Below the pieces are notes generated by a model. That model was given only the letters and a program-made list of their open reading frames with translations. It was not told the origin of the DNA and did not search any database. From Calothrix sp. NIES-4101 (GTDB lineage: Bacteria > Cyanobacteriota > Cyanobacteriia > Cyanobacteriales > Nostocaceae), in assembly GCA_004296455.1 (NCBI GenBank), contig AP018280.1:6622794-6686793 (forward strand): a stretch of 64,000 bases of DNA. Direction: 5' to 3'. Made by a program: the position numbers and the translations under genes. Shown here piece by piece: positions 48,550 to 58,542 of this stretch; positions within the stretch are counted from its first letter, which is position 1; every line of letters begins with the position of its first letter.

Positions 48550-50166
48550 TCAAACACAAGGACGTTTTCCATCCTTTGAGTAAACCATCTCCGAAACCTT
48601 GGGTGGTTGCTCCCCAATATGAAACATTAGCACTCGCTGCTCTACAATCCTATCGGAATTTGTGACGCGATCGAACTGCCTTCTGTGTTCTGCCCAAGAT
48701 TCAATCAATGCAGTCTCCACAAACCGACTAGGGTCTGACACATCCTGATATAATCCCCATTGAATTGCACCATCGCGACGGCGAATCCTGGCTAAGGCTT
48801 GCATCGCTAGAGTAAACTCCTCAGCTTGATTGGGATCAATATAATATTCTAGCGTTACTAAAACTGGACCATCATTTGGGCAAGGTTCAAAAGCATGAGT
48901 TGGTTGATCCCAATGTAGTGATGAGCGTAAATCAAGTAACTCTGAGCATTTGAGGCGAAATTTTGCCGTGAGAATAATACCGATAAGCAGCCCAATCCCC
49001 GCAGATGCTAGCGATATCGAGATACCGTAACGTTGGGCTATAGTTCCCCACAATAGACTTCCTACGCTCATACTGCCCTGAAACACTAGCAACTGTACCG
49101 CTAAGGCTCTAGCTTTTACCCAAGCAGGAACAGAGCTTTGTGCTGCCACATTCAAACTTACCATCACACCCAAAGATGATATCCCCACAAACAGCATCAC
49201 CACACAAATTACGAAAAAGTTCCGTTGGGAAGACAATACCAGTATCATCAAACCCATAACAGCAGAGCAACCAGCAACTAACCTATCAATAGAAAATTTT
49301 TTCCTCAATTGGGGTAAGAGAAAGGCACCAGCTAAACCACCAATACCCCAAAAGCCCAAAATGACACCGTAACCCAAAGCATCAAGCTTTAACTCATATC
49401 GTCCCAGTAATGGCAGCAGTGCAAACAAAGAACTCGCAAAAAATATGTAAGCAATTGTTCGATAGATTACTGAATGGAAAACAGGAGCGTGGCGCACATA
49501 ACGCACCCCAGCTTGGATTGCTCCAACTACACGCTCAGTTGGTAAAGCGCTTGCTTGGGGAATCCGCTTCCAATGATAGATAACCCAAATCACACTAATA
49601 AATGTAGCGGCATTCAGTAAAAAAACGACTCCAACCCCAGAGACAGCAATAATTATACCTGCTATTGCTGGACCAATCGATCGCGAAAGATTGACAACTA
49701 TACCGCTAAGTGTAACAGCTTGGGGAAGTTCTTCTCTGGGCACGAGTTCAGGTGTTACAGCTTGCCATACAGGTAGGTTCATCGAACTACCAATACTCAT
49801 AGCAAAGGTTAAACCCAGGAGAAGCCAAGGGGTGGTGATGTTTGCCATAGTTAGCACACCCAATAGGAATGCAACTCCTAACATCCATGCTTGCGTCCAT
49901 AAAAGCATTTTACGGCGATCAATGACATCTGCGATCGCGCCTGCGGGAAGTGCTAGAAAAAAGAACGGTAAACTCGATGCCGCCTGCATCAGCGCCACTA
50001 ATATGGGTGAATTTGGCGCAAGTGTCGTCATCAACCAAGCTGCACCCACATCATGCATCCAAGTTCCAACGCTGGAAATTGCCGAAGCAATCCATAAGGA
50101 ACGAAAAACTTGTTGTTTGAGCGGACTCCACATTGATGTCGGTGTCGATGCTGTTGATACTGTCAT
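48550..50166 (-). CDS. MFS_3 family exporter
   Basis: 538 residues from the ATG at 50166; a TTG nine codons upstream is in frame. About 12 membrane helices of the MFS_3 (enterobactin exporter EntS-like) type: FRSLWIASAISSVGTWMHDV, WLLLGLTFAMSIGSSMNLPV, RSIGPAIAGIIIAVSGVGVV. The loop GAIADVIDRRKMLL is the MFS A-motif variant. A C-terminal soluble domain of about 110 residues (VLVTLEYYIDPNQAEEFTLA, RRDGAIQWGLYQDVSDPSRF) resembles an antibiotic-biosynthesis-monooxygenase-like ferredoxin fold and is common in this subfamily. Substrate unknown. Confidence 0.85.
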   Translation of the reverse strand: MTVSTASTPTSMWSPLKQQVFRSLWIASAISSVGTWMHDVGAAWLMTTLAPNSPILVALMQAASSLPFFFLALPAGAIADVIDRRKMLLWTQAWMLGVAFLLGVLTMANITTPWLLLGLTFAMSIGSSMNLPVWQAVTPELVPREELPQAVTLSGIVVNLSRSIGPAIAGIIIAVSGVGVVFLLNAATFISVIWVIYHWKRIPQASALPTERVVGAIQAGVRYVRHAPVFHSVIYRTIAYIFFASSLFALLPLLGRYELKLDALGYGVILGFWGIGGLAGAFLLPQLRKKFSIDRLVAGCSAVMGLMILVLSSQRNFFVICVVMLFVGISSLGVMVSLNVAAQSSVPAWVKARALAVQLLVFQGSMSVGSLLWGTIAQRYGISISLASAGIGLLIGIILTAKFRLKCSELLDLRSSLHWDQPTHAFEPCPNDGPVLVTLEYYIDPNQAEEFTLAMQALARIRRRDGAIQWGLYQDVSDPSRFVETALIESWAEHRRQFDRVTNSDRIVEQRVLMFHIGEQPPKVSEMVYSKDGKRPCV

Positions 50167-50284
50167 ATGAGGAGAGAACTTAAGTAGAAACAAATTAAAC
50201 CTAAGAATTAATTTTAATGGTGTTGGTAATCAATTCTTACTTGGTAATTTGTGAATCATCCCCCATGATGTAGTGCAATCAACA

Positions 50285-51074
50285 TTAGATGACAAAGAAG
50301 TTAGCCGGCTTATCTAAGTTCACTACAGTCATATTTTTCACAACCGCTACATTTAGATTCCCAGCTTGAATTAAAGTATCACTACCTTGTTGTGTAAATG
50401 TAAACGAAGCATATCCCCAACCACCTGCACAACCAAATATATCTTCCCCAAGTGTAAAATCTTGAATGGTATCTGTACCTTGGTCAGTTACATTCAAAAC
50501 CAAAGTATCATTCCCAGCACCACCCCAAATGGTGTCATTTCCATCACCACCCCAGATGGTGTCATTCCCATCATTGCCATACAACGTATCATTACCCCAA
50601 CCACCGTAGATGGTGTCATTTCCAGCATTACCTTGAATAATGTCATCAAAAGTAAAGCCATTCTCCGAGCCATAATTTGGCATGTTTGGTAAATCACCGT
50701 AGAGAGTATCATTCCCTGCTCCACCAATAATGCGGTCATTACCCAAACCACCATAGATAGTATCACCACCAGCTAAACCATCAATGCGATCGCTCCCATC
50801 GGTTCCTATGAGAATATCAGCACTAGCCGTAGGAAGTGTAATATTGTTTGTCAAATCAGTTGTGACAAAATTAATAGCACCGCTAGTAACCGTTATTTTA
50901 AAGGTTTTCGCTTGCGAAATTCCACCCTCACTATCTTCGACTTGAACCTGAAAATCTATCGTTTTACTACCAGTACCAGTAATATTGCTCGCTAAAGTGT
51001 AAGTTAAGTCACCATTAGTATTAATTGTTGGAGTTCCGGTAAAGAAACTAGAGTCTGATGAGTTGACTAAGCTA
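50285..51074 (-). pseudogene. RTX-type secreted protein, C-terminal fragment (split by IS)
   Basis: The 3' part of the gene whose 5' part is at 52375-55194. Read from the IS junction it gives [20 protein letters not shown], a beta-sandwich repeat, then about nine calcium-binding nonapeptides ([59 protein letters not shown]) and a C-terminal region typical of type I secretion (FFVI end). The fragment has no own ATG start; a TTG at 50854 is internal. It is probably not translated. Confidence 0.85.
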
Positions 51075-51149
51075 AGGATCGTGGATTAAATAAGGTGTAA
51101 TACTGCCAATAATATCAGTACACTAGAAGGGTAAATTGAGAACTGGTAA

Positions 51150-51731
51150 ATGATGCACCCTTACCCTGGTGAAATTGAAGTTCAAATGCAACGATATTAT
51201 GAATCGTTGTCGGAGAAGGATTGCCGCCGATATGCAGCAATTGAAGCAGTAAAATTAGGGTACGGGGGACAGGCATACATCCGTCGCTTGCTGGGATGCC
51301 ATCACGAAACCTTACAATTAGGCTTGCGAGAACTTGAGGACGAAACGGCGCTTGGGCAGGAGAGGATTCGCCAACCCGGAGGTGGACGGAAATCAGCCTT
51401 CGAGACAATTGTTGGATTAGACGAGGCGTTTTTGCGAGTGTTGGAGAGGCACACAGCAGGTTCGCCGATGGATGAAAGTGTCAAGTGGACCAATCTCAAG
51501 CGTCATGAGATTGCAGGATTGCTGGGAAATGAAGGAATCGAAGTGAGTGTGACAGTGGTAGACCAGTTGTTGGAGAAATATAACTTTCGTAAACGTAAAG
51601 CAGTAAAGACCCTGGCAACAGGAGAGAATCAATATCGCAACGAGCAATTTGAGACGATTGACCAACTTAAGCACTCTTATCAAACGGCAGGTAATCCGGT
51701 CATGAGTATGGACACCAAAAAAAAGAATTAA
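51150..51731 (+). CDS. ISAzo13 transposase, frame 0 part
   Basis: 193 residues: an N-terminal DNA-binding part (YGGQAYIRRLLGCHHETL, RELEDETALGQERIRQPGGG) and the first part of the DDE catalytic domain. It ends VMSMDTKKKN just after the first catalytic Asp (SMDTKKK). The usual continuation is KKKELIG, which is found in the -1 frame. Stop TAA at 51729 directly follows the A AAA AAG heptamer at 51719-51725. Confidence 0.88.
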   Translation: MMHPYPGEIEVQMQRYYESLSEKDCRRYAAIEAVKLGYGGQAYIRRLLGCHHETLQLGLRELEDETALGQERIRQPGGGRKSAFETIVGLDEAFLRVLERHTAGSPMDESVKWTNLKRHEIAGLLGNEGIEVSVTVVDQLLEKYNFRKRKAVKTLATGENQYRNEQFETIDQLKHSYQTAGNPVMSMDTKKKN

Positions 51732-52363
51732 TTGGGCAGTTATACCGGGAGGGACAACTATACACTCAAGAAACGATAGAGGTGTTTGACCATGATTGGC
51801 CAACGCTTGCGACTGGAGTTGCCATTCCCCATGGGCTGTACGATATAACAGACAATGTGGGTTATATCCAGATTGGCATCAGCCACGATACCAGTGAATT
51901 AGCCTGTGACTCAATTCGCTACTGGTGGAACACCTATGGTAAGACGCGTTATTCTTTGGCAAATTCAATTTTGCTGTTATGTGATGGTGGCGGTAGCAAT
52001 AGCTCTCGCTATTACATCTTCAAACAGGACTTACAGGCATTAGTTAATGAACTGGGCATCGAAATTCGTATCGCTCATTATCCGCCCTACACCTCCAAGT
52101 ATAATCCGATTGAGCATCGTTTGTTTCCTCATATCTCTCGCGTTTGTCAGGGGATGATTTTTGAGAGTATCCAGACTGTAAAAGACTTAATGGCAAAGGC
52201 AACCACTCGCACAGGACTCAAAGTTTTTACAACGATTCTCGATAAAACCTATCAAACGGGTCGAAAAGTGGCTGAAGATTTCAAATCAAACATGAAGATT
52301 GTTTTTGATGAATTTTTGCCCCAATGGAATTACACCGCTAAACCAGAATTACACTTTATTTAA
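51722..52363 (+). CDS. ISAzo13 transposase, -1 frame part
   Basis: Read after a -1 shift this frame gives KKELIGQLYREGQLYTQETI, then the catalytic domain: GVAIPHGLYDITDNVGYIQI, ILLLCDGGGSNSSRYYIFKQ with the second Asp, and AHYPPYTSKYNPIEHRLFPH with the catalytic Glu, ending FLPQWNYTAKPELHFI. With the frame 0 part it makes about 404 residues, normal for ISAzo13. On its own the first ATG is at 51782. The stop codon lies in the right inverted repeat. Confidence 0.85.
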   Translation, partial: KELIGQLYREGQLYTQETIEVFDHDWPTLATGVAIPHGLYDITDNVGYIQIGISHDTSELACDSIRYWWNTYGKTRYSLANSILLLCDGGGSNSSRYYIFKQDLQALVNELGIEIRIAHYPPYTSKYNPIEHRLFPHISRVCQGMIFESIQTVKDLMAKATTRTGLKVFTTILDKTYQTGRKVAEDFKSNMKIVFDEFLPQWNYTAKPELHFI

Positions 52364-52374
52364 TCCACGATCCT

Positions 52375-55194
52375 AACCGTATACCCAGTATTAGTTTGTG
52401 TTTCGTTTACACCGGGGTTAAAATTGTAAGCCCAACCTTGGATCGTTTTTGTTACTGTTTGACCAGAAATTGCTCTGACGCTTTGATTTCCACCAATAGA
52501 GAAAGTAGGAGCATCATTAATGGGATTGACAGTGATTGATAAAGTTTTGGAGCTACTTGGAGTCACACCATCAGTAGCATTAATAGAGAGGGTATCATTG
52601 CCAAAAAAGTCTTGATTGCCTCTATAAATAAGTCCGTTCGTCGCAGCCAAGGTAGTATTGATTTGGCTCAGAGAACCAGTAATAATCACTTCCTCAGTAC
52701 CATTACTAATCACAGAGGTAATACCACCTGAAACACTTGTATTTACCGTTAGCTTACCATTATTGACTTTTAGTGTAGTCGTTATAGTTTCAGAATCAAC
52801 GTCATTAATGCTAATACCTTGAACAACTAAATCTGTATCTTCATTTACTGATAAGTTAGAACTAAAACCTGTATTAACTGATATTTCACCAAGTTTGAAA
52901 TTAGCGCTAGAAGTTGGTGTTCCATCACCAAAAAATAAGAAATTAGGAGTTTGGTAAGGATTAGAAGGAAGATAAGCGGGTGTACTAAAGCTTGTATAAT
53001 CCCGCAAATTGCCAGTAAGTATTGCTGTTGTATAGTCCTCTCTAAACAGACTGTAAGTATTACCAATTACTTTCAATTCGTAATTTTTAAAAACCTTAGT
53101 AGTAAAACCAGATATCGTTGTTCCTTCACCGTGAGTAAAAAGTGTTTGAGTTAAATCGCCAGGTGTGGGTTCAGCAGCACCATCATTTTGTGCCCATATT
53201 TCATTTTCCCAAAAAGCTAATTCTATACCCTTTAAATCATTGCCAATGACAGTGACGCTAAAACCTGCTCTATCTGCTTTCCCATCACCATTTTTATCTG
53301 CACCAGCACCTGAATGATTTTCAGAAAGTATTTCAACTGCAAACTTTATGCTATATCCAGCGTTGCGATCAAGAACTGGCATTAATTCAGCTTTCGCAGC
53401 ATAACCAACATAGTCCTGAATAAAGGCAGTTGTATTTAGCTGGTTGCCGGTTTGTACTGTACCATTTGGAAAATAAGGAAGAGTTTGATATATAAACCCT
53501 TGAGAATTTGGTGTAGCTGTTGTTGAACCATTGTAGAGTTGGAATGATGCACCAGGAGCAGCAATAATTGGAGCATCATTAACTGCTGTTAAACTAACTG
53601 TTTTAGTTACTGGACTGCTAGTTAAATCAGTATCATCTGTTAATTGGAAACGTATAGTGCGATCGCCTGCTAAAGGTTTATCTGAGATATTGTTGTAGTA
53701 AATATTACTAATTACTGTTTGTACAACAGCAGCAGTCGCATTAGTATTGAAAGTAACTTCCAAAGGTGTACCATTCATTCCACCTGTGAAAGTTCCTATT
53801 GTTGTAGTCCCAATCTTAATCAAATTAAGACCAGGAATATCAACACCAGCAATAAATCCTCCTGTGGGGTTGTTGCGAATTAATAGGATATCGTTAATAT
53901 TTGCACCACTTGCAAAATCGACAACCAACTTACCACCATTGAAGTTGCTTGAGTCTGAATCAGTAACGGTAATTGTGCTATCAATTAATATAAAACCAGC
54001 ATTTTCGGTGTAGGTTAAGCTTGATGCTGGCAAGCTAAGTTTGGGTACAGGTGATGGTGTTGAACTATTACGAGGGTTGACTGATGTTGCTGTAAAGTCA
54101 TTGAAGTTATTATCTGTATCTTTATTTCCTCGCTTTCGCGCCACAGATGTTGTATTGCTTGGAGCCGCAGTTGGGCTAGTTTCCGAAAAGTTTGCAGTAG
54201 AACCATAGCCAACAAAGTCAATGATATCCGTACTTGTAGGATTAGAGTCGGAGAGAGGAGTGATACTATTAACAAGTGCAACCTTACCAGCTGTAGCACT
54301 CATCGAAATTGAGCCTGTAGCATCTGGTGCTGGTAAATTAGATGTCCCACCTGTTCCAGCAGCAAGTTGGATAAGATAGTAACTTCCAGGGTTAATATTC
54401 CCAGAAAGAGAAATTAAATTATCCCAAGTTGTATCAGTTGCAGAGGTATATTGTACTGACCAACCGGATAAATTGACAGTTGTCGTTCCCCGATTGTACA
54501 ACTCGATAAAGTCATTTTTATAAGTTGCTCCAGAATTACCACCACCACCATAAATTTGGCTAATTACAACACTGTTACTAGGTAAAATGCTGCTGTAACT
54601 TTCTAATGTTGTTTGTTGAAAAGCCAAAGAAGACTCAATACTCCCCGTCTTCACCTCTAAATCCCAATCCCCACCCAGCGCAGCATTCCCAGTCAAATCA
54701 TTCGATGCAGCTACATCTGCACCTGTCACCTGACTCAACTGCTGTACAAATGCAACGCCAATTTCCCCCTCTGCTACCTCGCAACCATACAACAAAATAT
54801 CAGCTTCTTCTGTCAGCGAATCTTTCCACTGTTGTAACTGACTCTCATACTGACTCAAATTACCCGAATTTAAGTAACTTGACCCCAGTTGTAAACTACC
54901 AGCACTACCGTGAGAAACTATGTGTAGTGAATCATATTGCCCACCTAATAAACTTTCGGTAATTTGTGCTATCCCATCTTTTTCGGGATTAAGAATTACG
55001 ACTTCTGTATTTGATTGAATATCTGCTATCAGACTTTCATAATCATAAACTCTAGCATCAATAAATAATATATTTTTCTTGTTAATTAGATATGAGGATG
55101 TAGTAGATACATTTGCCAACATATTCGATGATAATTCTTCATCCTGAGCCTCATTATAGTCATTTGATAGTATTTTCTTTGATAGTATTTTCAT
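52375..55194 (-). pseudogene. RTX-type secreted protein, N-terminal fragment (split by IS)
   Basis: About 940 residues: DUF4347 at about 40-200 (NILFIDARVYDYESLIADI, LHIVSHGSAGSLQLG, LLYGCEVAEGEIG), a lamin-tail domain at about 205-385 (VVISQIYGGGGNSGATYKND, LYNRGTTTVNLSGWSVQYTS), then beta-sandwich/cadherin-like repeats (VNDAPI, INDAPTFS) and an LTD-like or lectin-like module. The open frame runs four codons into the IS and stops (R-I-V-D). Joined to 50285-51074 after IS removal it gives an intact protein of about 1202 residues. The intact form is probably exported by a type I system and may mediate adhesion. The truncated form lacks the C-terminal secretion region. Start ATG at 55194. Confidence 0.88.
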
Positions 55195-55208
55195 AATAAT
55201 TTTGGTTT

Positions 55209-55385
55209 ATTTAAATGGCTCTTCAGTTCTTTTTATGGAAAACTTAGCTAAAAATCCTTGAAAGCCTTATTACATAGGAATTTAGCCTCAAAAAGTATCA
55301 TAGTTGCTTGTAATCATTGTTTTGTAAGGGTTTTACTGCAAAAAAACCTCAAGCTCCATAAAACTTGCCGAAGAGCCATTTAAAT
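55209..55385. repeat. Inverted-repeat element (MITE-like)
   Basis: ATTTAAATGGCTCTTC at 55209-55224 is the reverse complement of GAAGAGCCATTTAAAT at 55370-55385; the similarity continues inward with TTTTTATGGA against TTTTATGGAG. The 177-base element has no ORF. The rest of 55195-55612 is AT-rich without a gene. Confidence 0.6.
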
Positions 55386-55612
55386 TAATAATAGTTAAAA
55401 ACAAAAAAGCTTAAATTCAAGTAAATATCTGCAACTATTATTACTTTCAGCAATAATCGACACATCAGTGTTTGTACTACGCTTGTTTTAATAATTATGT
55501 GAAATTGCTTTTGAAAATGCTAATTGCAAGAAACATTTAGGTGCAAAATACGTGATCTCACTGAAAGCAAAGATTATTGATAGAAGTTAACCTGTAACCG
55601 TTACTAGTCGCT

Positions 55613-56140
55613 ATGTATTCTCATAATATGCACGACGGATACAGATATAAAATTTATCACCTGTTGCTAGGCTCTATTTTTATCCTGATAAGTAGTACTA
55701 CTTTTCCTGAAAGCGCTAAAGCAGAACCAACTCTAGGTACAGATGTAACAAGTAGTTGTGTTGTGGAGAAAGTACGAAATGGCAAACTAGGAGTTACAAA
55801 TGACAGTAAGGCTCTCAGTAGCACCATATCTGGTGGAATATCTGGAATTGTCACCATAGACTGTACTGGTTCAGTTGTTGTTGCGATTGTTCAACCTGTA
55901 CAAAATAGTGGTACAACAACATTTACAGATTCAGGAGATATATTATCTGCGACAGCAAAGAATGCAGAATTAGATTTAGATACTGCTAATCCTGGAAAAC
56001 TTAGCAAAACTCTAACAGATAGTGAAGAAGATGGCTATTTTGGGGAGGTTAAAGTTGATATGGAAGCAAGAAAAAATAGTGTTGTAATTAGTCCTGGCAC
56101 ATATAACTTTACTGTTACTCTTACTGTTACTCCTCAGTGA
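55613..56140 (+). CDS. Small exported beta-rich protein of unknown function
   Basis: 175 residues with a signal peptide (YHLLLGSIFILISSTTFPES then AKA-EP as cleavage region). The mature part has two cysteines (SSCVVEKVRNG and TIDCTGS), probably a disulfide, and ends SPGTYNFTVTLTVTPQ, similar to spore-coat-U or fimbrial-subunit-like beta-sandwich proteins. No family assigned. The ATG at 55613 is the first; 55628 is an alternative. The downstream gene encodes a protein of the same design. Confidence 0.7.
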   Translation: MYSHNMHDGYRYKIYHLLLGSIFILISSTTFPESAKAEPTLGTDVTSSCVVEKVRNGKLGVTNDSKALSSTISGGISGIVTIDCTGSVVVAIVQPVQNSGTTTFTDSGDILSATAKNAELDLDTANPGKLSKTLTDSEEDGYFGEVKVDMEARKNSVVISPGTYNFTVTLTVTPQ

Positions 56141-56229
56141 AATTTGAGTTGATTTTTTTATCTTTATTTAGGTTATATGTATTTATTTTTCTAGATTACA
56201 AATATATTTTAAAATTTCAGGAAAAGCAG

Positions 56230-56685
56230 ATGATGGTGCAAATGCGATCGCTCTTAATTTTGCTAGTAATAACAACGGCTCCTGTCGCTTGGTTGCAAAA
56301 ATCAGTAGCAGATGAGACTAAGCCGGTATGTACTTTCTCGGAAGGCGCTGGTGGTCAATTAGTTACTGAGGGCAAGGTAATGCCAAGCAAGTTGGTTACT
56401 TTTGAAGCTGCTGGTGGTGCGGCGATTAAGATGGATGTCACTTGTAGTCAACCTGCTAAGTTGCTTGTTTCTCCTCCTATTCAGGTGGGAGGACCAGAAT
56501 TTAAACCTGTATCGGCTTTTACAACGGTAACTACAGCAACAGGCGATTCGACTAAGTCTAATGAGGCTCCTTTGGCTCTACCTGCGGGAACTACTGCTTT
56601 ATCAATTAATTTATATGTGGATAAGGGTAATCGTTTGAAGGTAGGAAATTATCAGTATACTTTTAAATTTACTGTTATTGATTAG
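56230..56685 (+). CDS. Second small exported beta-rich protein
   Basis: 151 residues from the ATG at 56230, with AGGAAAAGCAG upstream; the frame is open to 56137 but lacks a better start. Signal peptide MRSLLILLVITTAPVAWLQK. Two cysteines (PVCTFSEG and DVTCSQP) and the end GNYQYTFKFTVID mirror the first protein (G-T-Y-N-F-T-V). The two look like diverged tandem paralogues, 89 bases apart. Confidence 0.7.
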   Translation: MMVQMRSLLILLVITTAPVAWLQKSVADETKPVCTFSEGAGGQLVTEGKVMPSKLVTFEAAGGAAIKMDVTCSQPAKLLVSPPIQVGGPEFKPVSAFTTVTTATGDSTKSNEAPLALPAGTTALSINLYVDKGNRLKVGNYQYTFKFTVID

Positions 56686-56933
56686 ACTAGTAAGTAGGAA
56701 AGCAAATTTATTTGTAAGACGCATTTCGACTGCTCAAAACAGCTACAGAAGAACGGTTGAGCGTAGCCAAAACCTGGCATCTGGCTTGCTTTAATTCTAC
56801 CTAGCTACCTACAAAAAATTTTTGAGGATATAAGAAATAAATTAAAATAGATTGAAATAGATTTAATCCAGTTCAACTTTCGATTTGATTTGGAATGGTG
56901 CGTTACGCTCGGCTAACAGCACCTTACTTTCGT

Positions 56934-56958
56934 ACTTTATTTAATCCACATTCTTAAC
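56934..56958 (-). repeat. Relic resembling the ISAzo13 right end
   Basis: ACTTTATTTAATCCAC is identical over 16 bases to the right end of the IS at 51075-52373 and continues ATTCTTAAC against GATCCTAAC. No transposase is nearby. A GGTGC...GCACC stem with GTTACGCTCGGCTAACA as its loop (about 56897-56923) precedes it. Confidence 0.45.
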
Positions 56959-56970
56959 ATTCCTAATTAA

Positions 56971-58242
56971 CTAAACAGGCTTCCAACCTTTGATTTTCAA
57001 GGCATCACCTTCAAACTTTTTGCCTTTCAACATCCGATTCCAGTAAACCCAAGGCAAAATATGACGTTTTACCACCCACATACTATAGCGCTCCTCCCTC
57101 GGATCGAGTGGGAAGGTAGACATGGGCTGGTTGGTATAATCAAATTCTGCCATGATGACTTTGCCGTACCCTGTAATCAACGGACAGCAAGTATAACCGT
57201 TGTAATGCGCTTTGAGAGGTGTTGCCTGCATCAAAGCCAGCAGGTTTTCCACTAATACTGGTGCTTGTCTGCGAATTGCTGCGGCAGTTTTTGAGGTTGG
57301 TAGGGAAGAGGCATCACCTAAACTAAATACATTGCCGTAAACATTATGCTGCAAGGTATCTTTGTTCACATTTACCCAACCTTTACCAGCACCATCGGCA
57401 ACCGCTAATTTACTATTTTTAATAAAATCTGGTGGACTCATGGGTGGAGTCACGTGAATCATGTCGTATTTCATGACAACTTGTTCGATTCCTGCGTCAG
57501 TTGTCACATCAAATACAGCTTCTTTGGTTGCCGCCCGAATTGCCCGAAGATTGTGCTTGAATTGAAGTTGGATATTTTTGCGTTCTACTACTTTGAGTAA
57601 TGACTGTGCATAGGCAGGAACGGGGAAAATTGCACCAACTGCGCTACAAAACATGACATTCGTTTGGTTCCGAATCCCAGCGTTACGGAATGCGTCATCC
57701 GCTAGGTACATGATTTTTTGAGGCGCTCCTCCGCATTTGATGGGGGTTGCCGGGAAGGTAAATATGGCATTTCCACCTTTAAAGTTGCGAATGACTTCCC
57801 AAGTGTAGGCTGCATGGGCAAATGAGTAATTACTACAGACTCCATCCTTACCAATAGATTCTTGCAAACCTTCGATTAAATGCCAGTCAATTTGAATACC
57901 GGGGGAAACTATCAAATAATCGTAGTTGATGGATTTACCTTGGTTGGTAATGACCGTGTTATTATCGGGATCAAGTTTAACGGCTGATTCTTGAATCCAA
58001 TTTACACCGGGGGGAATACACAGAGCCTCTGGTTTGACTGTATCTTCGATGCGGAACTGTCCTCCACCCACTAAAGTCCATGCTGGCTGGTAAAAGTGCT
58101 TGTCTGATGGTTCGAGGATGGCAATATCTAATTGATGATTCTTGACAAGTAGCTGTGATGCGACTGTAATTCCAGCAGCACCTCCACCGATGATGAGTAT
58201 TTGATGGTGTAGCTTTTGGTTGACGGTTGAATTGTCAGTCAT
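56971..58242 (-). CDS. Sulfide:quinone oxidoreductase-like flavoprotein
   Basis: 423 residues from the ATG at 58242. FAD-dependent disulfide-type oxidoreductase: ILIIGGGAAGITVASQLL (FAD Rossmann motif), HFYQPAWTLVGGG, YDYLIVSPGIQIDWH, TFPATPIKCGGAPQKIMYLA with a Cys at the redox position, NVFSLGDASSLPTSKTAAAI and the C-terminal amphipathic tail. This pattern fits type II SQR, which oxidises sulfide and passes electrons to quinone at the membrane. A second catalytic Cys is not certain. The upstream open frame to 58308 is not coding. Confidence 0.82.
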   Translation of the reverse strand: MTDNSTVNQKLHHQILIIGGGAAGITVASQLLVKNHQLDIAILEPSDKHFYQPAWTLVGGGQFRIEDTVKPEALCIPPGVNWIQESAVKLDPDNNTVITNQGKSINYDYLIVSPGIQIDWHLIEGLQESIGKDGVCSNYSFAHAAYTWEVIRNFKGGNAIFTFPATPIKCGGAPQKIMYLADDAFRNAGIRNQTNVMFCSAVGAIFPVPAYAQSLLKVVERKNIQLQFKHNLRAIRAATKEAVFDVTTDAGIEQVVMKYDMIHVTPPMSPPDFIKNSKLAVADGAGKGWVNVNKDTLQHNVYGNVFSLGDASSLPTSKTAAAIRRQAPVLVENLLALMQATPLKAHYNGYTCCPLITGYGKVIMAEFDYTNQPMSTFPLDPREERYSMWVVKRHILPWVYWNRMLKGKKFEGDALKIKGWKPV

Positions 58243-58433
58243 TGTTAGGGGAAAGGGGGGAAAGGAAGAAGGGAAGATAGATAAATTGATGGAAAATAGC
58301 GATCGCAAGTAATTTCACCGCGAGGTAAAATAATTCCCAAGAGCAAGATTCTCCCAATTAACAATGCCCAAAACATTAAGTTTGTAATGATTCTTTAGAA
58401 AACAGACAAAAGTACACTTGTATTATTTTGTAT

Positions 58434-58542
58434 TCATATCATGTTCGGCTAATCACTGACAATTAAAATTTCTCCGCGTCCCCAAGTCCCTAAGTCCCCG
58501 TGTCAGTCTTGATAGTAAGTATTAAAAAAGACATTAGATTAC
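58434..58542 (+). repeat. Dispersed repeat family A, copy 3
   Basis: Left end ATATCATGTTCGG, CT-rich core (CTCCGCGTCCCCAAGTCCCT) and GTCAGTCTTGATAGTAAGT. The right end (GACATTAGATTAC) supplies the stop codon of the hydrolase gene ending at 58539, as copy 2 does for GH57. Confidence 0.6.

Larger units (their letters stand above)
51075..52373 (+). mobile_element. ISAzo13-family insertion sequence
   Basis: About 1.3 kb. Terminal inverted repeats start GGATCGTGGATTAAATAA on both sides and match in 28 of 30 positions. The flanks are TA(A) on both sides, consistent with a TA target duplication (a TAA duplication fits equally). The transposase is in two frames (51150-51731 and 51722-52363) linked by a slippery A8G run. 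It is inserted into the RTX gene in reverse orientation to that gene. Confidence 0.9.

Noticed and set aside
50494-50769. ORFs overlapping the RTX repeats in other frames
   Set aside because: They arise from the repetitive glycine/aspartate codons and are shadows of the calcium-binding repeats.
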